Shown here piece by piece: positions 26,070 to 35,525 of a stretch of DNA of 63,594 nt (the stretch's first letter is position 1; the number at the start of each line of letters is the position of its first letter). The notes beneath the pieces were generated by a model. The model had not been told where the DNA came from. It saw nothing but the letters and a program-made list of their open reading frames with translations, and made no database searches. This DNA is from Prochlorococcus sp. AG-409-L21 (lineage in GTDB: Bacteria > Cyanobacteriota > Cyanobacteriia > PCC-6307 > Cyanobiaceae). The stretch spans positions 140,085 through 203,678 of the forward strand of contig QCKH01000001.1 of NCBI GenBank assembly GCA_003215475.1, written 5' to 3'. The position numbers and the translations under genes were made by a program.

Positions 26070-26528
26070 TTATTTTCCACGACCACTTTCAACAAGATCT
26101 TTAAAGTTATCTAAGTTATTCTGTAGTTCATTTGTAACTAATTTACCTAATATTTCTTCTTTCATAAATCTAGCCAAAACCTTAGGTAACTCATAAGAAA
26201 TTATTAGCTTTACAGTTGTAAAATTTTCTTTATCTTCGAAAAATCTTACACAACCTGTAGTTGGTAAACCACCGATTGATGACCATTTCAGTTTTTGCTT
26301 GTCCACTCTTTCATTAATCTTTGCTTGCCATTTGAACCTGAACCCATTAGCGGCTAATGTCCATTCAGTTAGATCCGGAAGAGTAGTTGTTTCATTATCA
26401 ATTGTTTTAACTGATTCTATCCATGTCATCCATAATGGCATCGCTTCCAGGTCACTCCATACTTTCCATACTTGATCAATAGGAGCATTAATCTCACTAA
26501 TAACTGTATGTTCTAACCATTGCCCCAT
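26070..26528 (-). CDS. SRPBCC (START-like) lipid-binding family protein
   Basis: 152 residues. The opening EHTVISEINAPIDQVWKVWSDLEAMPLWMTWIESV and the later FRFKWQAKI are typical of the polyketide-cyclase/SRPBCC fold, a hydrophobic cavity for lipid ligands. The start codon lies one base after the zds stop, so it is tightly coupled to zds. A role in binding or handling carotenoids is an attractive inference; no catalytic residues are obvious. Confidence 0.82.
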   Translation of the reverse strand: MGQWLEHTVISEINAPIDQVWKVWSDLEAMPLWMTWIESVKTIDNETTTLPDLTEWTLAANGFRFKWQAKINERVDKQKLKWSSIGGLPTTGCVRFFEDKENFTTVKLIISYELPKVLARFMKEEILGKLVTNELQNNLDNFKDLVESGRGK

Positions 26529-26529
26529 T

Positions 26530-27990
26530 TTAGGTAACTGATGAATTTTTCTTTAATGTAACTTGCTTATTAAGCATTGCAGCAGCAGCTAAATGTCCAC
26601 TCATTGTTGCACCTTCCATTGAATCTATATAATCCTGCTGAGTATAGCTACCTGCTAAAAAGAAATTTTTGATTGGTGTTAATTGCTGTGGTCTAAATGG
26701 TTCCATCCCAGGCGATTCACGGTATAGGGATTGATTTAATTTGACAACATTGCTCCAAATTAATTTCAGATTACTGGCAGAAGGGAAAAGCTCTTTGACT
26801 TGTGCATCTGTTTGCTGAACAATTTCTGCAGTTGATTTTGGAATCCATGGATCTCCTGGAGTAAGAACGCATTGTAATAAAGATCCCATACCCTCTTTTT
26901 GATAATCTTCGGGACTGGTAATTGCTAAATCTGCAAAACAACTGAAATCTGCATCAGCAGTATATAAAAGATTATTTAACCCTGATGGTACTTGAAGATT
27001 ATTTTGGGCAGAAAAGTCTTTCAATTCAGTTACCCATCCATCATATCTAAGTTGTACTGTGGCTACTGGTACTGCTTTTAATTTGTAGATATTCTCAAAT
27101 TCACTAAACCTTCGCCATTCTTTAGGAATAATTGCTTGAATACCTGGAACATCACAGGCAGCAAGATATTTATCAGCATTTATTACTTTGTCTCCGTCTG
27201 GGGTGCTTAGGAGTATTTCTGAAACTTCAGGATTATCACTATTATCAAATCGAATTTCCTTAACTCTATGCCTTAGATGAAGTTTTCCACCTCTAGCTTC
27301 GATATATTCAAGAATTGGTTTTGTAAGCCATCTATGAGGAGAACCTTTTAAAAGATTTAATTTTGAGGCTTCAGTTTTGGATGCAAACATCAAAAATATT
27401 GTGAGCATGCATCTAGCTGATATTGCTTCACAATCAATAAAACCTAGTGCATAAGCTATCGGATTCCACATCCTTTTAATACTATTGGGACTGCCACCAT
27501 GATTTAAAAACCATTCTTGAAAGCTAATGACATCAAGATCTCTAATAGTTTGCATTGCCCCTTCATAATCAATTAGACCTTGAACAATGGGACTTGTTCC
27601 AAGTGCTAAAGCATTTCTTAGTTTGTCTATCCAGTTAAGTTGTGGCGTCGTAAAGAAAGCTTTGAGACCGTTAAATGGTGCACCTAGGCCAAAACGAAAA
27701 TCTAGAGAGTTGACATCGCCCCCTTTATTTACAAAAAGATGGGTATGTTCTTTGGGTAATAAGTTTTCTAGTGCACCAACTTTTTTCATCAGTGAAAAAA
27801 GATTGGCATAGTTAAAGAAAAATACATGTAAGCCCATTTCTATATGGTTCCCATTGGAATCCTCCCAACTTCCTACTTTGCCTCCTAAGAATGGCCTGGC
27901 TTCATAAAGATCGACTTTATGGCCTGCATCTACAAGATCAACTGCTGCTGAAAGTCCTGCGAGGCCAGCGCCAACTATCGCGACTTTCAT
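26530..27990 (-). CDS. crtQ: Zeta-carotene desaturase
   Basis: About 486 residues from ATG 27990 (the frame runs on to 28056). The FAD motif [22 protein letters not shown] is at the N-terminus; the C-terminus has [23 protein letters not shown]. That C-terminal block, with [14 protein letters not shown], separates ZDS from phytoene desaturase ([15 protein letters not shown], present at 50.6 kb). It converts zeta-carotene to poly-cis lycopene. It is divergent from the HesB-like gene, with about 106 bp between starts. Confidence 0.93.
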   Translation of the reverse strand: MKVAIVGAGLAGLSAAVDLVDAGHKVDLYEARPFLGGKVGSWEDSNGNHIEMGLHVFFFNYANLFSLMKKVGALENLLPKEHTHLFVNKGGDVNSLDFRFGLGAPFNGLKAFFTTPQLNWIDKLRNALALGTSPIVQGLIDYEGAMQTIRDLDVISFQEWFLNHGGSPNSIKRMWNPIAYALGFIDCEAISARCMLTIFLMFASKTEASKLNLLKGSPHRWLTKPILEYIEARGGKLHLRHRVKEIRFDNSDNPEVSEILLSTPDGDKVINADKYLAACDVPGIQAIIPKEWRRFSEFENIYKLKAVPVATVQLRYDGWVTELKDFSAQNNLQVPSGLNNLLYTADADFSCFADLAITSPEDYQKEGMGSLLQCVLTPGDPWIPKSTAEIVQQTDAQVKELFPSASNLKLIWSNVVKLNQSLYRESPGMEPFRPQQLTPIKNFFLAGSYTQQDYIDSMEGATMSGHLAAAAMLNKQVTLKKNSSVT

Positions 27991-28096
27991 CACTTTTGGA
28001 ATGCAATTCTTAATACTAATTAGAATAGAGGATATGCTGTAGAAGACAAAATCCAATGTTTGTTAATACACTGATTTTAAGGTTCGCTCAAATTCG

Positions 28097-28492
28097 ATGA
28101 GTAGTTCTTCTTTACCTGGGATTTCAACCCATACAGCTCAAGATGGCAAAGGCATTTTAATTACTCAGTCGGCTATGGAACAATTGGCCCGACTTTGCAA
28201 AGAAAAAGGTTCTGCTCAATTACTCCGTGTGGGTGTTCGTTCTGGTGGTTGTAGTGGTATGAGTTACACAATGGATTTTGTGGAATTAGATTCTATAAAA
28301 AATGAAGACGAAATTTATCAATACCAAACTCTTGATGGAACAGAGTTTAAAGTTATTTGTGACCCTAAAAGTCTTTTATATATTTATGGAATGCAATTAG
28401 ATTTCAGTAATGAATTAATTGGTGGTGGATTTAATTTCACTAATCCCAATGCAACTCAAACTTGTGGATGTGGAAGTTCTTTTGCTGTTTGA
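28097..28492 (+). CDS. Iron-sulfur cluster assembly protein, HesB/IscA/SufA family
   Basis: 131 residues with the A-type carrier cysteines: Cys52 in SGGCSGMSY, and Cys123 and Cys125 in QTCGCGSSF. A ~20-residue N-terminal extension precedes the domain. It binds and transfers Fe-S clusters. It lies divergent from zds and ahead of a TPR gene. Confidence 0.92.
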   Translation: MSSSSLPGISTHTAQDGKGILITQSAMEQLARLCKEKGSAQLLRVGVRSGGCSGMSYTMDFVELDSIKNEDEIYQYQTLDGTEFKVICDPKSLLYIYGMQLDFSNELIGGGFNFTNPNATQTCGCGSSFAV

Positions 28493-28533
28493 ATTGTATT
28501 AGCACTAAATCTTGAATTTAACTACTATTTTCA

Positions 28534-28953
28534 ATGGATTCTACTAACGAGAGCCTTTTTGATGAAGCAATGTCTAGATATCAATCTGGTGAAGCCCCAA
28601 GTGAATTAATAAAAGATTTTAAAAATATTACTAACGCATACCCAAATCAATCGGTAGGCTGGACTTGTTTAGCTTGGCTTCAACTGCTTTGTGATTTAAA
28701 TGAAGATGCTCTTAGATCTGCTCGAATTGCAGTTAAATTAAATGCTCAAGATCCCCAATCTAGAATTAATTTAAGCCTAGCTCTTCTTGAAACACAATCT
28801 AAAGGAGTGAGAGAACATATTGAATTTGTTAAAAGAGCTTTGTTAATAGTTCCAGAGATAGAAAAGGAATTAAAAGTTTCTATTGAAGATGGTTTGCAAC
28901 GTAAATCTGATTGGGATGCATTGAAAAAAATTAAGTTATGGTTGGGTTTTTAA
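28534..28953 (+). CDS. TPR-repeat protein
   Basis: 139 residues made of helical pairs, with recognisable TPR units (WTCLAWLQLLCDLNEDALRSARIAVKLNAQDPQSRINLSLALLET in three blocks). No membrane helix or catalytic site. It is 41 bp after the HesB-like gene and 1 bp ahead of the LpxB-like gene; presumably a protein-binding scaffold, target unknown. Confidence 0.7.
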   Translation: MDSTNESLFDEAMSRYQSGEAPSELIKDFKNITNAYPNQSVGWTCLAWLQLLCDLNEDALRSARIAVKLNAQDPQSRINLSLALLETQSKGVREHIEFVKRALLIVPEIEKELKVSIEDGLQRKSDWDALKKIKLWLGF

Positions 28954-28954
28954 T

Positions 28955-30166
28955 TTGGCGAAATTTCTTCTCATAAGTAATGGTCATGGTGAAGATTTGT
29001 CAGGCTCATTATTAGGTATTGAGCTAACGAGAAAAGGGCATCAAGTTGAAGCATTTCCTTTAGTGGGAAAGGGAAATGCTTACAGGAGTGCACAATTAAG
29101 GGTTTTAGGGTTACAAAAAGAATTTAGTACAGGGGGTCTTGGATATACATCATTTCTTGGCCGTTTGACTGAATTAATACAAGGACAACTGTTTTATTTA
29201 TTAGGGAGTATTTTTCGCTTATTTATTCTTTCTAAGAGGTACGACCTTTTAATTGTTATTGGAGATGTTGTGCCAATTGTTGCGACTTGGCTTACTAATC
29301 AAAAAGTAGTTGTTTATTTAGTTGCATATTCAAGTCATTATGAAGGAAGATTACGCTTACCTTGGCCTGTAAAAGATTGCCTTAAATCCAAACGCTTTCT
29401 TCAGATCTTTAGCCGTGATCAATTGACTGCTGATGACTTGCAAATTCAACTAAATCGTTCGGTTTTGTTTTTGGGGAATCCATTTATGGATTCAGCCTTC
29501 TCTTCTAAAAAAAAATTACCTGAGAAGGTTTTTAGACTAGGTCTTCTTCCAGGTAGTCGTCGACCAGAGTTAGATAATAACTTGTTAATGATTCTTTCCG
29601 TTATGGAATATTTTCCAAAAGAAACTTTGTTAAATAAAGATATTAGTTTTGACATGGCATTGGTTTCGTCTCTTAATAATACAGATTTGATCAATTTAGT
29701 TAACAAAAAAGGTTGGGAGCTAATTGAAGATTCTTTGAATATGCAACCAATTATTTTAAAAAAAGGTTTTTGTACTTTAAATATTTATAGGGATTCTTTT
29801 TCTGATATTTTACAAAGTAGTGATGTTCTGCTTTGCATGGCTGGAACTGCAGCAGAACAGGCTGTAGGTCTAGGAAAGCCAGTGATTCAATTGCCTGGTA
29901 AAGGCCCACAATTTACATCATTGTTTGCAGAAGCTCAGAGAAGATTGCTAGGGCAATCAGTACTTTGTGCAGAAAAAAATAATATTGCCAATCAAAATAT
30001 TTTTCTTGACACTGCGAATTTAATTTTAGATATACAGGAATTATTAAATAAAGATTCAGAGTTTAAGGAAACTTGTCTGAATGAGGCTCTCTTAAGACTT
30101 GGAGAGCAAGGTGGTACTAAACGAATAGTGGAATTTATTGATGAATTCCTCTTAGCAACGAAATAG
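28955..30166 (+). CDS. LpxB-related glycosyltransferase-like protein
   Basis: 403 residues from TTG 28955, right after the TPR stop. The Rossmann-type opening LLISNGHGEDLSGSLLGIEL and the C-terminal GTAAEQAVGLGKPVIQLPGKGPQF match the lipid-A-disaccharide-synthase-related family (TIGR03492 type) of cyanobacteria and deinococci. The Gly-His-Gly-Glu-Asp start replaces the usual LpxB motif. A true lipid A role is doubtful because no other lpx genes lie nearby. Another glycolipid is possible. Confidence 0.77.
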   Translation: MAKFLLISNGHGEDLSGSLLGIELTRKGHQVEAFPLVGKGNAYRSAQLRVLGLQKEFSTGGLGYTSFLGRLTELIQGQLFYLLGSIFRLFILSKRYDLLIVIGDVVPIVATWLTNQKVVVYLVAYSSHYEGRLRLPWPVKDCLKSKRFLQIFSRDQLTADDLQIQLNRSVLFLGNPFMDSAFSSKKKLPEKVFRLGLLPGSRRPELDNNLLMILSVMEYFPKETLLNKDISFDMALVSSLNNTDLINLVNKKGWELIEDSLNMQPIILKKGFCTLNIYRDSFSDILQSSDVLLCMAGTAAEQAVGLGKPVIQLPGKGPQFTSLFAEAQRRLLGQSVLCAEKNNIANQNIFLDTANLILDIQELLNKDSEFKETCLNEALLRLGEQGGTKRIVEFIDEFLLATK

Positions 30167-30174
30167 ATTTTAAA

Positions 30175-30198
30175 TTCTATCTAAATAGAAATTATTTT
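30175..30198. terminator. Weak AT-rich hairpin between convergent genes
   Basis: Stem TTCTAT/ATAGAA with a CTAA loop, then ATTATTTT on the plus strand. It sits in the 25-bp gap between convergent stops and could end transcription, though the stem is weak. Confidence 0.35.
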
Positions 30199-31133
30199 GA
30201 AGAACTTTTTACTATAGTTTCTAGTGCATTTTTAAGATCGGGATAAAGAAATTTAAAACCAATTTCGTTTAGGTGACTGCAAGATACTTTTTGTCCTTCT
30301 AAAACAATCTTTGCTCCTTCTCCTAACAAAATTTTTAAAAGTACCCCGGGAACAGGTAAAAGGCTTGGTCGATGAAGAGTACGTCCAAGGATCTTGCTGA
30401 AATCTATCATTTGAACGGGATTTGGACTAACTCCATTAAAGGTTCCTGACCAATGTTTATTAATGACCGCATTGTCAATAATTTGGCAAAGATCCGTTCT
30501 ATGAATCCAACTCATCCATTGCATTCCATTGCCAATAGGCCCACCAAAACCTGCTCTAAAAACAGGAAGTATTTTCCCTAATGCCCCTCCATCTTTTTCA
30601 AGCACTATCCCTATCCGAATGATTACCAATCTTGTCTTCTTATTTTTTGTCCTGGCAATATTTTCCCATTGATTGCATAACCTCGCTAAAAAGTCTTCTC
30701 CTGGCAGACTATTTTCATTGAATACCGCATCTGCACTAGTTCCATAAAACCCTATTGCTGAACCATTTACAATTACTTTTATATCTGCCTTATGTTTAGT
30801 AATTGCTTCTAATAAATATTTAGTTGTATTCAAACGACTATTTTCAATTTCTTCACAATGCTTTTGAGTCCAACGTTTCTCTGCAATTGGCTCTCCTGCA
30901 AGATTGATGACACCATCAGAATTTCTGAGTGCATTGATTAGATTGCCTTTTTGCCAACTGGTGTAAGAGCTTGGATTTGCTTCCAAGAAAGTCACATTGC
31001 TGAAATTATCTTCAAAATTGACTTGACTAATTTTTTTTCGACTAACTAATGTGATTTGATGGCCAGAGTGAATAAGACGAGGCACCAATTCTGAGCCAAT
31101 AAAACCTGTACATCCAAGAAGTAATAAACGCAT
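30192..31133 (-). CDS. TIGR01777-family NAD-dependent epimerase (SulA/YfcH type)
   Basis: 313 residues. N-terminal Rossmann motif LLLGCTGFIGSELV, then VINLAGEPIAEKRW, and the conserved WMSWIHRTDLCQIIDNAV block, with FNGVSPNPV and a DUF1731-type C-terminus. These define the YfcH-like epimerase family. In cyanobacteria a homologue has been linked to cell division, but the substrate is not established. It is alone on the minus strand, divergent from ndhO. Confidence 0.87.
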   Translation of the reverse strand: MRLLLLGCTGFIGSELVPRLIHSGHQITLVSRKKISQVNFEDNFSNVTFLEANPSSYTSWQKGNLINALRNSDGVINLAGEPIAEKRWTQKHCEEIENSRLNTTKYLLEAITKHKADIKVIVNGSAIGFYGTSADAVFNENSLPGEDFLARLCNQWENIARTKNKKTRLVIIRIGIVLEKDGGALGKILPVFRAGFGGPIGNGMQWMSWIHRTDLCQIIDNAVINKHWSGTFNGVSPNPVQMIDFSKILGRTLHRPSLLPVPGVLLKILLGEGAKIVLEGQKVSCSHLNEIGFKFLYPDLKNALETIVKSSSK

Positions 31134-31212
31134 AAAACCTCATTACATTGAAAGAGTTAAACTTGGTGCTAGAAAATCAATACAATTTATTTTAGTTGGA
31201 ATAAGTTTTCTG

Positions 31213-31464
31213 ATGACTGAAAATCCTTCTTCTATTAAGGCTATTCAACCTTTACGTAAAGGTTCATTAGTACGTGTGAAACGTTCTACCTACCTAAATA
31301 GCCTTGAATCGCTGGCAAGTGATTTAAGTCCTCCTGATTATATTTTCGAAGGCCCAGGCGAGATCTTGACAGTTCAGGGCGACTATGGCCAAGTGCGTTG
31401 GCGAAGGCCAGTTCCTGATGTTTGGTTAAGACTAGATCAATTGGAAAAATGGATCGAAAATTAA
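31213..31464 (+). CDS. ndhO: NAD(P)H-quinone oxidoreductase subunit O
   Basis: 83 residues, soluble. The core runs LRKGSLVRVKRSTY, FEGPGEILTVQGDYGQV, RWRRPVPDVWLRLDQLE. This matches NdhO, a cyanobacterial/plastid-specific subunit of NDH-1 at the peripheral arm near the ferredoxin entry side. The 3' end overlaps the convergent J-domain gene by 4 bp. Other NDH-1 genes in the window (ndhM, ndhF, ndhD, crr7) are at distance. Confidence 0.95.
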   Translation: MTENPSSIKAIQPLRKGSLVRVKRSTYLNSLESLASDLSPPDYIFEGPGEILTVQGDYGQVRWRRPVPDVWLRLDQLEKWIEN

Positions 31465-32117
31465 AAAATTTCTAAGTGATTTTTTTCTTTTTGAAGTGTT
31501 AAACGTTGTTTCTTTGCGCTTCTTAGCATTTCATTACCATCGTGAAGGTAACTTTCTACATAGCCTGCGGTAAATCTTTCCCATTCATTAATCCCATCTT
31601 GAATTTCTGAGAAACATTGATAAAGACTTAGGCTAAAGTTATTTATTTGAGAAGGTGTATGAACAGATTGATATATTTCTTGTATCTTGATAATCTTCTT
31701 TTGGCTTTTTTCAATATATTCACAGAAGGATTTCATAAGATCATCGTCATAAGGGTCAGCAGATAAATCTTTTAATTGCTGTGGAAAGCAATTAATGATT
31801 TCCCCCATTAGACGATCTATAGGTTTATATATTACTTTGAGCCAAAAAGATATTGCCTTATCTTTATTTAAACCATCGTTTTTTGGAGCATTTAATTTGG
31901 AAGTATTGGTGGGTATATTACTTAAATATTTTCCATAGGACTCTCTATTTTTCTTAACTTTAAGTATTTCCCAAGCAGCATTAATTCTAAGAATTCTTTC
32001 TTCATCACCTCCAGTATCTGGATGATACTTTTTTGCTAAATTCCTATAGGCAGATTTTATTTCTTTTAGGGTCGAATTATATGGAACTCCTAGTACCTTA
32101 AAGGGATCATTTTCCAT
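31461..32117 (-). CDS. J-domain (DnaJ-like) protein
   Basis: 218 residues. An N-terminal J domain (about 4-65) holds the HPD loop in KKYHPDTGG, and a typical first helix LKEIKSAYRNLA. The rest is helical with no Gly/Phe or zinc-finger region, so this is a type III J-protein that may recruit Hsp70 to one client. It lies 23 bp after cysK on the same strand. Confidence 0.88.
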   Translation of the reverse strand: MENDPFKVLGVPYNSTLKEIKSAYRNLAKKYHPDTGGDEERILRINAAWEILKVKKNRESYGKYLSNIPTNTSKLNAPKNDGLNKDKAISFWLKVIYKPIDRLMGEIINCFPQQLKDLSADPYDDDLMKSFCEYIEKSQKKIIKIQEIYQSVHTPSQINNFSLSLYQCFSEIQDGINEWERFTAGYVESYLHDGNEMLRSAKKQRLTLQKEKNHLEIF

Positions 32118-32140
32118 AACTATTTCTTTTTTACATGAGG

Positions 32141-33109
32141 TTAGATATAGCCATCCTTTCTTGGTTGAATGGATGAGAAATTGTTAAACATAGAAGTAGA
32201 TAAATATCTTTCACCAAAACTAGGTAAGACGACTACCAAACGTTTGTTTTCCATTTCAGGTCTAATACCTATTCTCAGCGCAGCAGATACTGCAGCCCCA
32301 CTACTGATTCCACTTAAAAGGCCTTCTTCTCTTGCAAGTTTTCTACCTGCTTCAATTGCTTCGTTATCGTTAATTGCTAAAACTTCATCAATTAGTTCAG
32401 TGTTAAGAACTTTTGGTATAAAACCTGCTCCAATGCCTTGAATAATATGCCTACCGGGATGTTTGCCTGAAAGTACAGCACTTGAAGAGGGTTCCACCCC
32501 AAAAATTTTTATTTTTGGATTTCGATGTTTGAGAACCTTTGCACAGCCTGTAATTGTTCCGCCAGTTCCAATTCCTGCGATTAGTCCATCTATGTTTCCT
32601 TCACAATCTGACCAAATTTCTTCTGCTGTTGTAGCTTCATGAATTTTCGGATTTGCAGGATTATCAAATTGTTGAAGAAGATATGAGTTTGGAATTGTGT
32701 TGACTAATTCTTTAGCAAGATTGATAGCTCCTTGGATACCCTCTTCACCAGGGGTTAGTTGCAACTCTGCACCATATGCTCGCAACATGGACCTTCTTTC
32801 AGTACTCATCGTATCTGGCATTGTAAGAATCAAACGATATCCCTTTGCTGCTGCAACCATTGCAAGTGCTATACCTGTATTACCACTCGTAGGTTCTATA
32901 AGTACTGTTTCTTTAGGCGTAATAGTTCCTTCTTGCTCAGCAGCTAAAACCATTGCCCCTGCAATACGATCTTTTACAGATGCTGTTGGATTAAAACTTT
33001 CGAGTTTTGCTAATAAATCCGCTTTACACCCACAAGATTTAGGGAGTCGATTGAGTCTTACTAGCGGTGTTCGACCAACTAAACTTGTTATGTCAGATGC
33101 AATTGGCAT
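32141..33109 (-). CDS. cysK: Cysteine synthase A
   Basis: 322 residues. PLP lysine Lys46 in [12 protein letters not shown], phosphate/substrate loop [21 protein letters not shown] and the [10 protein letters not shown] turn are all present. This is O-acetylserine sulfhydrylase, which makes cysteine from sulfide. Upstream of its start on the other strand is the UPF0367 gene; the intervening 110 bp contain a tandem AAAATCAAT repeat. Confidence 0.93.
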   Translation of the reverse strand: MPIASDITSLVGRTPLVRLNRLPKSCGCKADLLAKLESFNPTASVKDRIAGAMVLAAEQEGTITPKETVLIEPTSGNTGIALAMVAAAKGYRLILTMPDTMSTERRSMLRAYGAELQLTPGEEGIQGAINLAKELVNTIPNSYLLQQFDNPANPKIHEATTAEEIWSDCEGNIDGLIAGIGTGGTITGCAKVLKHRNPKIKIFGVEPSSSAVLSGKHPGRHIIQGIGAGFIPKVLNTELIDEVLAINDNEAIEAGRKLAREEGLLSGISSGAAVSAALRIGIRPEMENKRLVVVLPSFGERYLSTSMFNNFSSIQPRKDGYI

Positions 33110-33184
33110 TAATCTTTTTGTTGGGTTGCCTTTATTGAGGTGTTTAAGCTGAATTCATTTACATATTATTTTCAATTTCAACCC

Positions 33185-33202
33185 AAAATCAATAAAATCA
33201 AT
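33185..33202. repeat. Tandem 9-mer AAAATCAAT x2
   Basis: Two perfect adjacent copies in the divergent cysK/UPF0367 spacer, about 18 bp before the GTG at 33220. Could be a binding site or chance in AT-rich DNA. Confidence 0.25.
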
Positions 33203-33219
33203 AAGTTTGAGAAACTACT

Positions 33220-33483
33220 GTGTATTTAATTGAGCTTGCTCTGAAATTGAGCCCCCTACCTTTGTCTGTTCAGCGTAAACAGTTAGAGGATGCTAAAGCC
33301 CTCTACAATTCTTTGAAAGAATCATTACAAAAAGGAGATCCAAAACTTTTGGAGATAACTTGCGAACAATCAGAAGATAAAAAAATAGTTGTTTTGTTGA
33401 GTGAAGTTTTAGCAGTACAAATGTATGAGAAAACAGCAGGAGTTGGTGGAAATAGACGACCAGGATTTTCTTTTGATGATTAA
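33220..33483 (+). CDS. UPF0367 family cyanobacterial protein
   Basis: 87 residues, GTG start. The sequence [26 protein letters not shown] and the end [19 protein letters not shown] match the UPF0367 family of cyanobacteria, whose function is unknown. Acidic, soluble. It precedes the ABC ATPase by 5 bp, so they may share a transcript. Confidence 0.87.
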   Translation: MYLIELALKLSPLPLSVQRKQLEDAKALYNSLKESLQKGDPKLLEITCEQSEDKKIVVLLSEVLAVQMYEKTAGVGGNRRPGFSFDD

Positions 33484-33488
33484 AGGCT

Positions 33489-34187
33489 ATGAAAGTAAAT
33501 CTAAAAGGAATAGCTGATTCTTCAGAATTTTCTAAAAACCTTGTTTTTGAAAATATTTCCTATTCCTGGAAGCCTGGTTCAAATACTTTAGATCAATGCA
33601 GCTTATCTATACCTGGTCCAGGCTTGTGGATGCTTGTCGGAGCCAATGGTAGTGGTAAAAGTACATTATTTCATTTGATTAGTGGACTTATTGTTCCAAA
33701 TAATGGTCAATTTAGGTGTTTTTTTAAAACTGCTTTGATGTTGCAAAACCCTGATCGGCAATTACTTTTACCAAGTTGTGCAAGTGATTTGTTGTTAAGT
33801 CTTTCGCCAGGTATGAATGCACTTCAAAGGAATCAATATATCAAGTGTGCACTTAATCAAGTTGGTTTAAATGGTATGGCTGAAAGGCCTATTCATACTC
33901 TTAGTGGTGGTCAAAAGCAACGCCTTGCTCTGGCTGGAGCTCTAGCAAGTCAGGCTAATTTACTATTACTTGATGAACCTACTGCTTTATTAGATCCTGC
34001 TAGTCAAATATCCATCTTAGAAATCGTAAGAAAGATTTCTCGGAAATCTAATGAAAACCCTGTTACTGCGCTTTGGATTACCCATCGTCTCGAAGAGCTG
34101 ACATATTGTGATGGAGCGGCAATTATGAAACAAGGTCGTTTAGGACAATGGTTTTCAGGAGATTATGTAATTCGTACAATGCAGTGA
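33489..34187 (+). CDS. ABC transporter ATP-binding protein (ECF/CbiO-like)
   Basis: 232 residues, one ABC domain: Walker A VGANGSGKSTLF, Q-loop MLQNPDRQLLLPS, signature LSGGQKQRLAL and LLLLDEPTALLDP. The Q-loop PDRQ(L) form is usual in energy-coupling-factor ATPases (EcfA/CbiO), so vitamin or metal uptake is likely (inference). No membrane component is next to it. ATG start. Confidence 0.88.
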   Translation: MKVNLKGIADSSEFSKNLVFENISYSWKPGSNTLDQCSLSIPGPGLWMLVGANGSGKSTLFHLISGLIVPNNGQFRCFFKTALMLQNPDRQLLLPSCASDLLLSLSPGMNALQRNQYIKCALNQVGLNGMAERPIHTLSGGQKQRLALAGALASQANLLLLDEPTALLDPASQISILEIVRKISRKSNENPVTALWITHRLEELTYCDGAAIMKQGRLGQWFSGDYVIRTMQ

Positions 34188-34230
34188 CTTGCGGTATGAG
34201 GGGTATGAAGGTTAGGTTCTCTGTTGACTA

Positions 34231-34302
34231 TCCTCGGTAGCTCAGCGGTAGAGCGATCGGCTGTTAACCGATTGGTCGCAGGTTCGAATCCCGCCCGGGG
34301 AG
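34231..34302 (+). tRNA. trnN: tRNA-Asn (anticodon GTT)
   Basis: 72 nt with a clean cloverleaf: acceptor arm TCCTCGG/CCGGGGA, D-arm with GGTAGAGC-type loop, anticodon loop CTGTTAA, and T-arm GGTTCGAATCC. The GTT anticodon reads AAC/AAU. CCA is not encoded. No integrase or repeat of its 3' end nearby, so no island is indicated. Confidence 0.97.
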
Positions 34303-34727
34303 TTTTTCTTTGAATTCATCTCCAATTCAGCTGGAGACAAAAAATTCTGTAGTGATTGAAATTCCCTAAAAAGACTATTCGTCACCTCGAAATATTTTTT
34401 TATTTCTTTAGTGGGATTAATTATATCCAATTTAACTCTTTAACTTCGCAATTTTTTGAAAAAGATGTTTTATTTGTTTGGAGGGCACCTCAAGGGGATT
34501 AATCTTGTATATAGTTTTGTCAGTATTCGGAAGAAAATCTAAAAACTTTTTTTTCTTTTTTAAGTCTGTATGAGGTTAGAATCATTGCTATGAATGCTTT
34601 CTCATTAAAATCCAAATTCTTCTCTTGATTTTTCAATTCTGCATTAAATAAAAAATCTGAGAGAATCGAACAAATTCTTAATAGGTAGCGTGTTGCTACT
34701 TAGTTTCTTCAAATCTAAGTTGATCAA
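34303..34727. other. 425-bp gene-free spacer between tRNA-Asn and rpaA
   Basis: The longest gap in the window. A small hairpin TCTCCA/TGGAGA (34319-34337) follows the tRNA. At 34481-34491 is a GC-rich hairpin GAGG-GCA-CCTC, and at 34531-34557 an AAGAAAA/TTTTCTT stem with a T-run. Near 34577 is a TAGAAT that could be an rpaA -10 element. I find no ORF with a convincing ribosome site. A small RNA or long rpaA leader is possible. Confidence 0.4.
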
Positions 34728-35513
34728 ATGAAGCCTTGCATTTTGCTAATTGAAGATGACAAGGATATGAGAGAGTTGGTTGCAGGCCACTTGGAGCATA
34801 CTGGCTTTGATGTTCAGTGTGCTGATGATGGGATTAAAGGACAAGCTTTAGCGCTTCAATATAAACCTGATTTAGTACTGCTTGATTTGATGCTACCGAG
34901 TGTAGATGGTTTGACTCTCTGTCAAAGATTGAGAAGAGATGATAGAACGGCTTCGATTCCGATACTAATGATTACTGCTTTGGGAGGGACTAAAGATAAA
35001 GTAACTGGCTTTAATTCAGGAGCAGATGATTATTTAACTAAACCTTTTGATTTAGAAGAATTGCATGTCCGAGTAAAGGCTTTGTTGAGACGGACTAATC
35101 GTGCTCCTTTAGGCAGCACTAGTCATCCTGAAATACTGAATTATGGGCCATTAACACTAGTACCTGAACGATTTGAAGCTATCTGGTTTGACAACCCTGT
35201 TCGTTTAACTCATCTAGAGTTTGAATTATTACATTGCTTACTTCAAAGACATGGCCAAACTGTTGCTCCATCATTGATCCTCAAAGAAGTATGGGGTTAT
35301 GAACCTGATGATGATATTGAAACGATTCGTGTCCACGTACGACATCTAAGAACCAAACTTGAACCAGAACCTCGCAAACCTATCTTTATTAAGACAGTTT
35401 ATGGTGCAGGTTATTGCTTAGAGTTGCCAAAAGGTGATCAAATAGCAGAAGCTAAGTCATTAATATTAAGTAAGTCTGAACAAAAAAATAAAGGTAATAC
35501 TATTTCAGATTAA
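34728..35513 (+). CDS. rpaA: Response regulator RpaA (circadian output / photosystem regulator)
   Basis: 261 residues. Receiver domain with acidic pocket EDD and phosphoacceptor Asp53 in [11 protein letters not shown], then Lys in YLTKPF. The OmpR-type winged helix has [29 protein letters not shown] and [29 protein letters not shown], which are diagnostic of RpaA over RpaB. RpaA carries the timing output of SasA/KaiC; Prochlorococcus keeps it with a reduced clock. ATG start, no upstream gene for 425 bp. Confidence 0.93.
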   Translation: MKPCILLIEDDKDMRELVAGHLEHTGFDVQCADDGIKGQALALQYKPDLVLLDLMLPSVDGLTLCQRLRRDDRTASIPILMITALGGTKDKVTGFNSGADDYLTKPFDLEELHVRVKALLRRTNRAPLGSTSHPEILNYGPLTLVPERFEAIWFDNPVRLTHLEFELLHCLLQRHGQTVAPSLILKEVWGYEPDDDIETIRVHVRHLRTKLEPEPRKPIFIKTVYGAGYCLELPKGDQIAEAKSLILSKSEQKNKGNTISD

Positions 35514-35525
35514 TCGGCATGTGAA

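Noticed and set aside
34231-34302. tRNA-Asn as an integration site
   Set aside because: No integrase, no repeated 3' end and no foreign-looking genes downstream.
34242-34430. 62-aa frame antisense to tRNA-Asn
   Set aside because: Its C-terminus is the reverse complement of the tRNA; not a gene.
34505-34573. 22-codon TTG frame behind AAGGGGA in the rpaA spacer
   Set aside because: Very short, Phe/Ser/Lys only from the T-rich run, no conserved feature.
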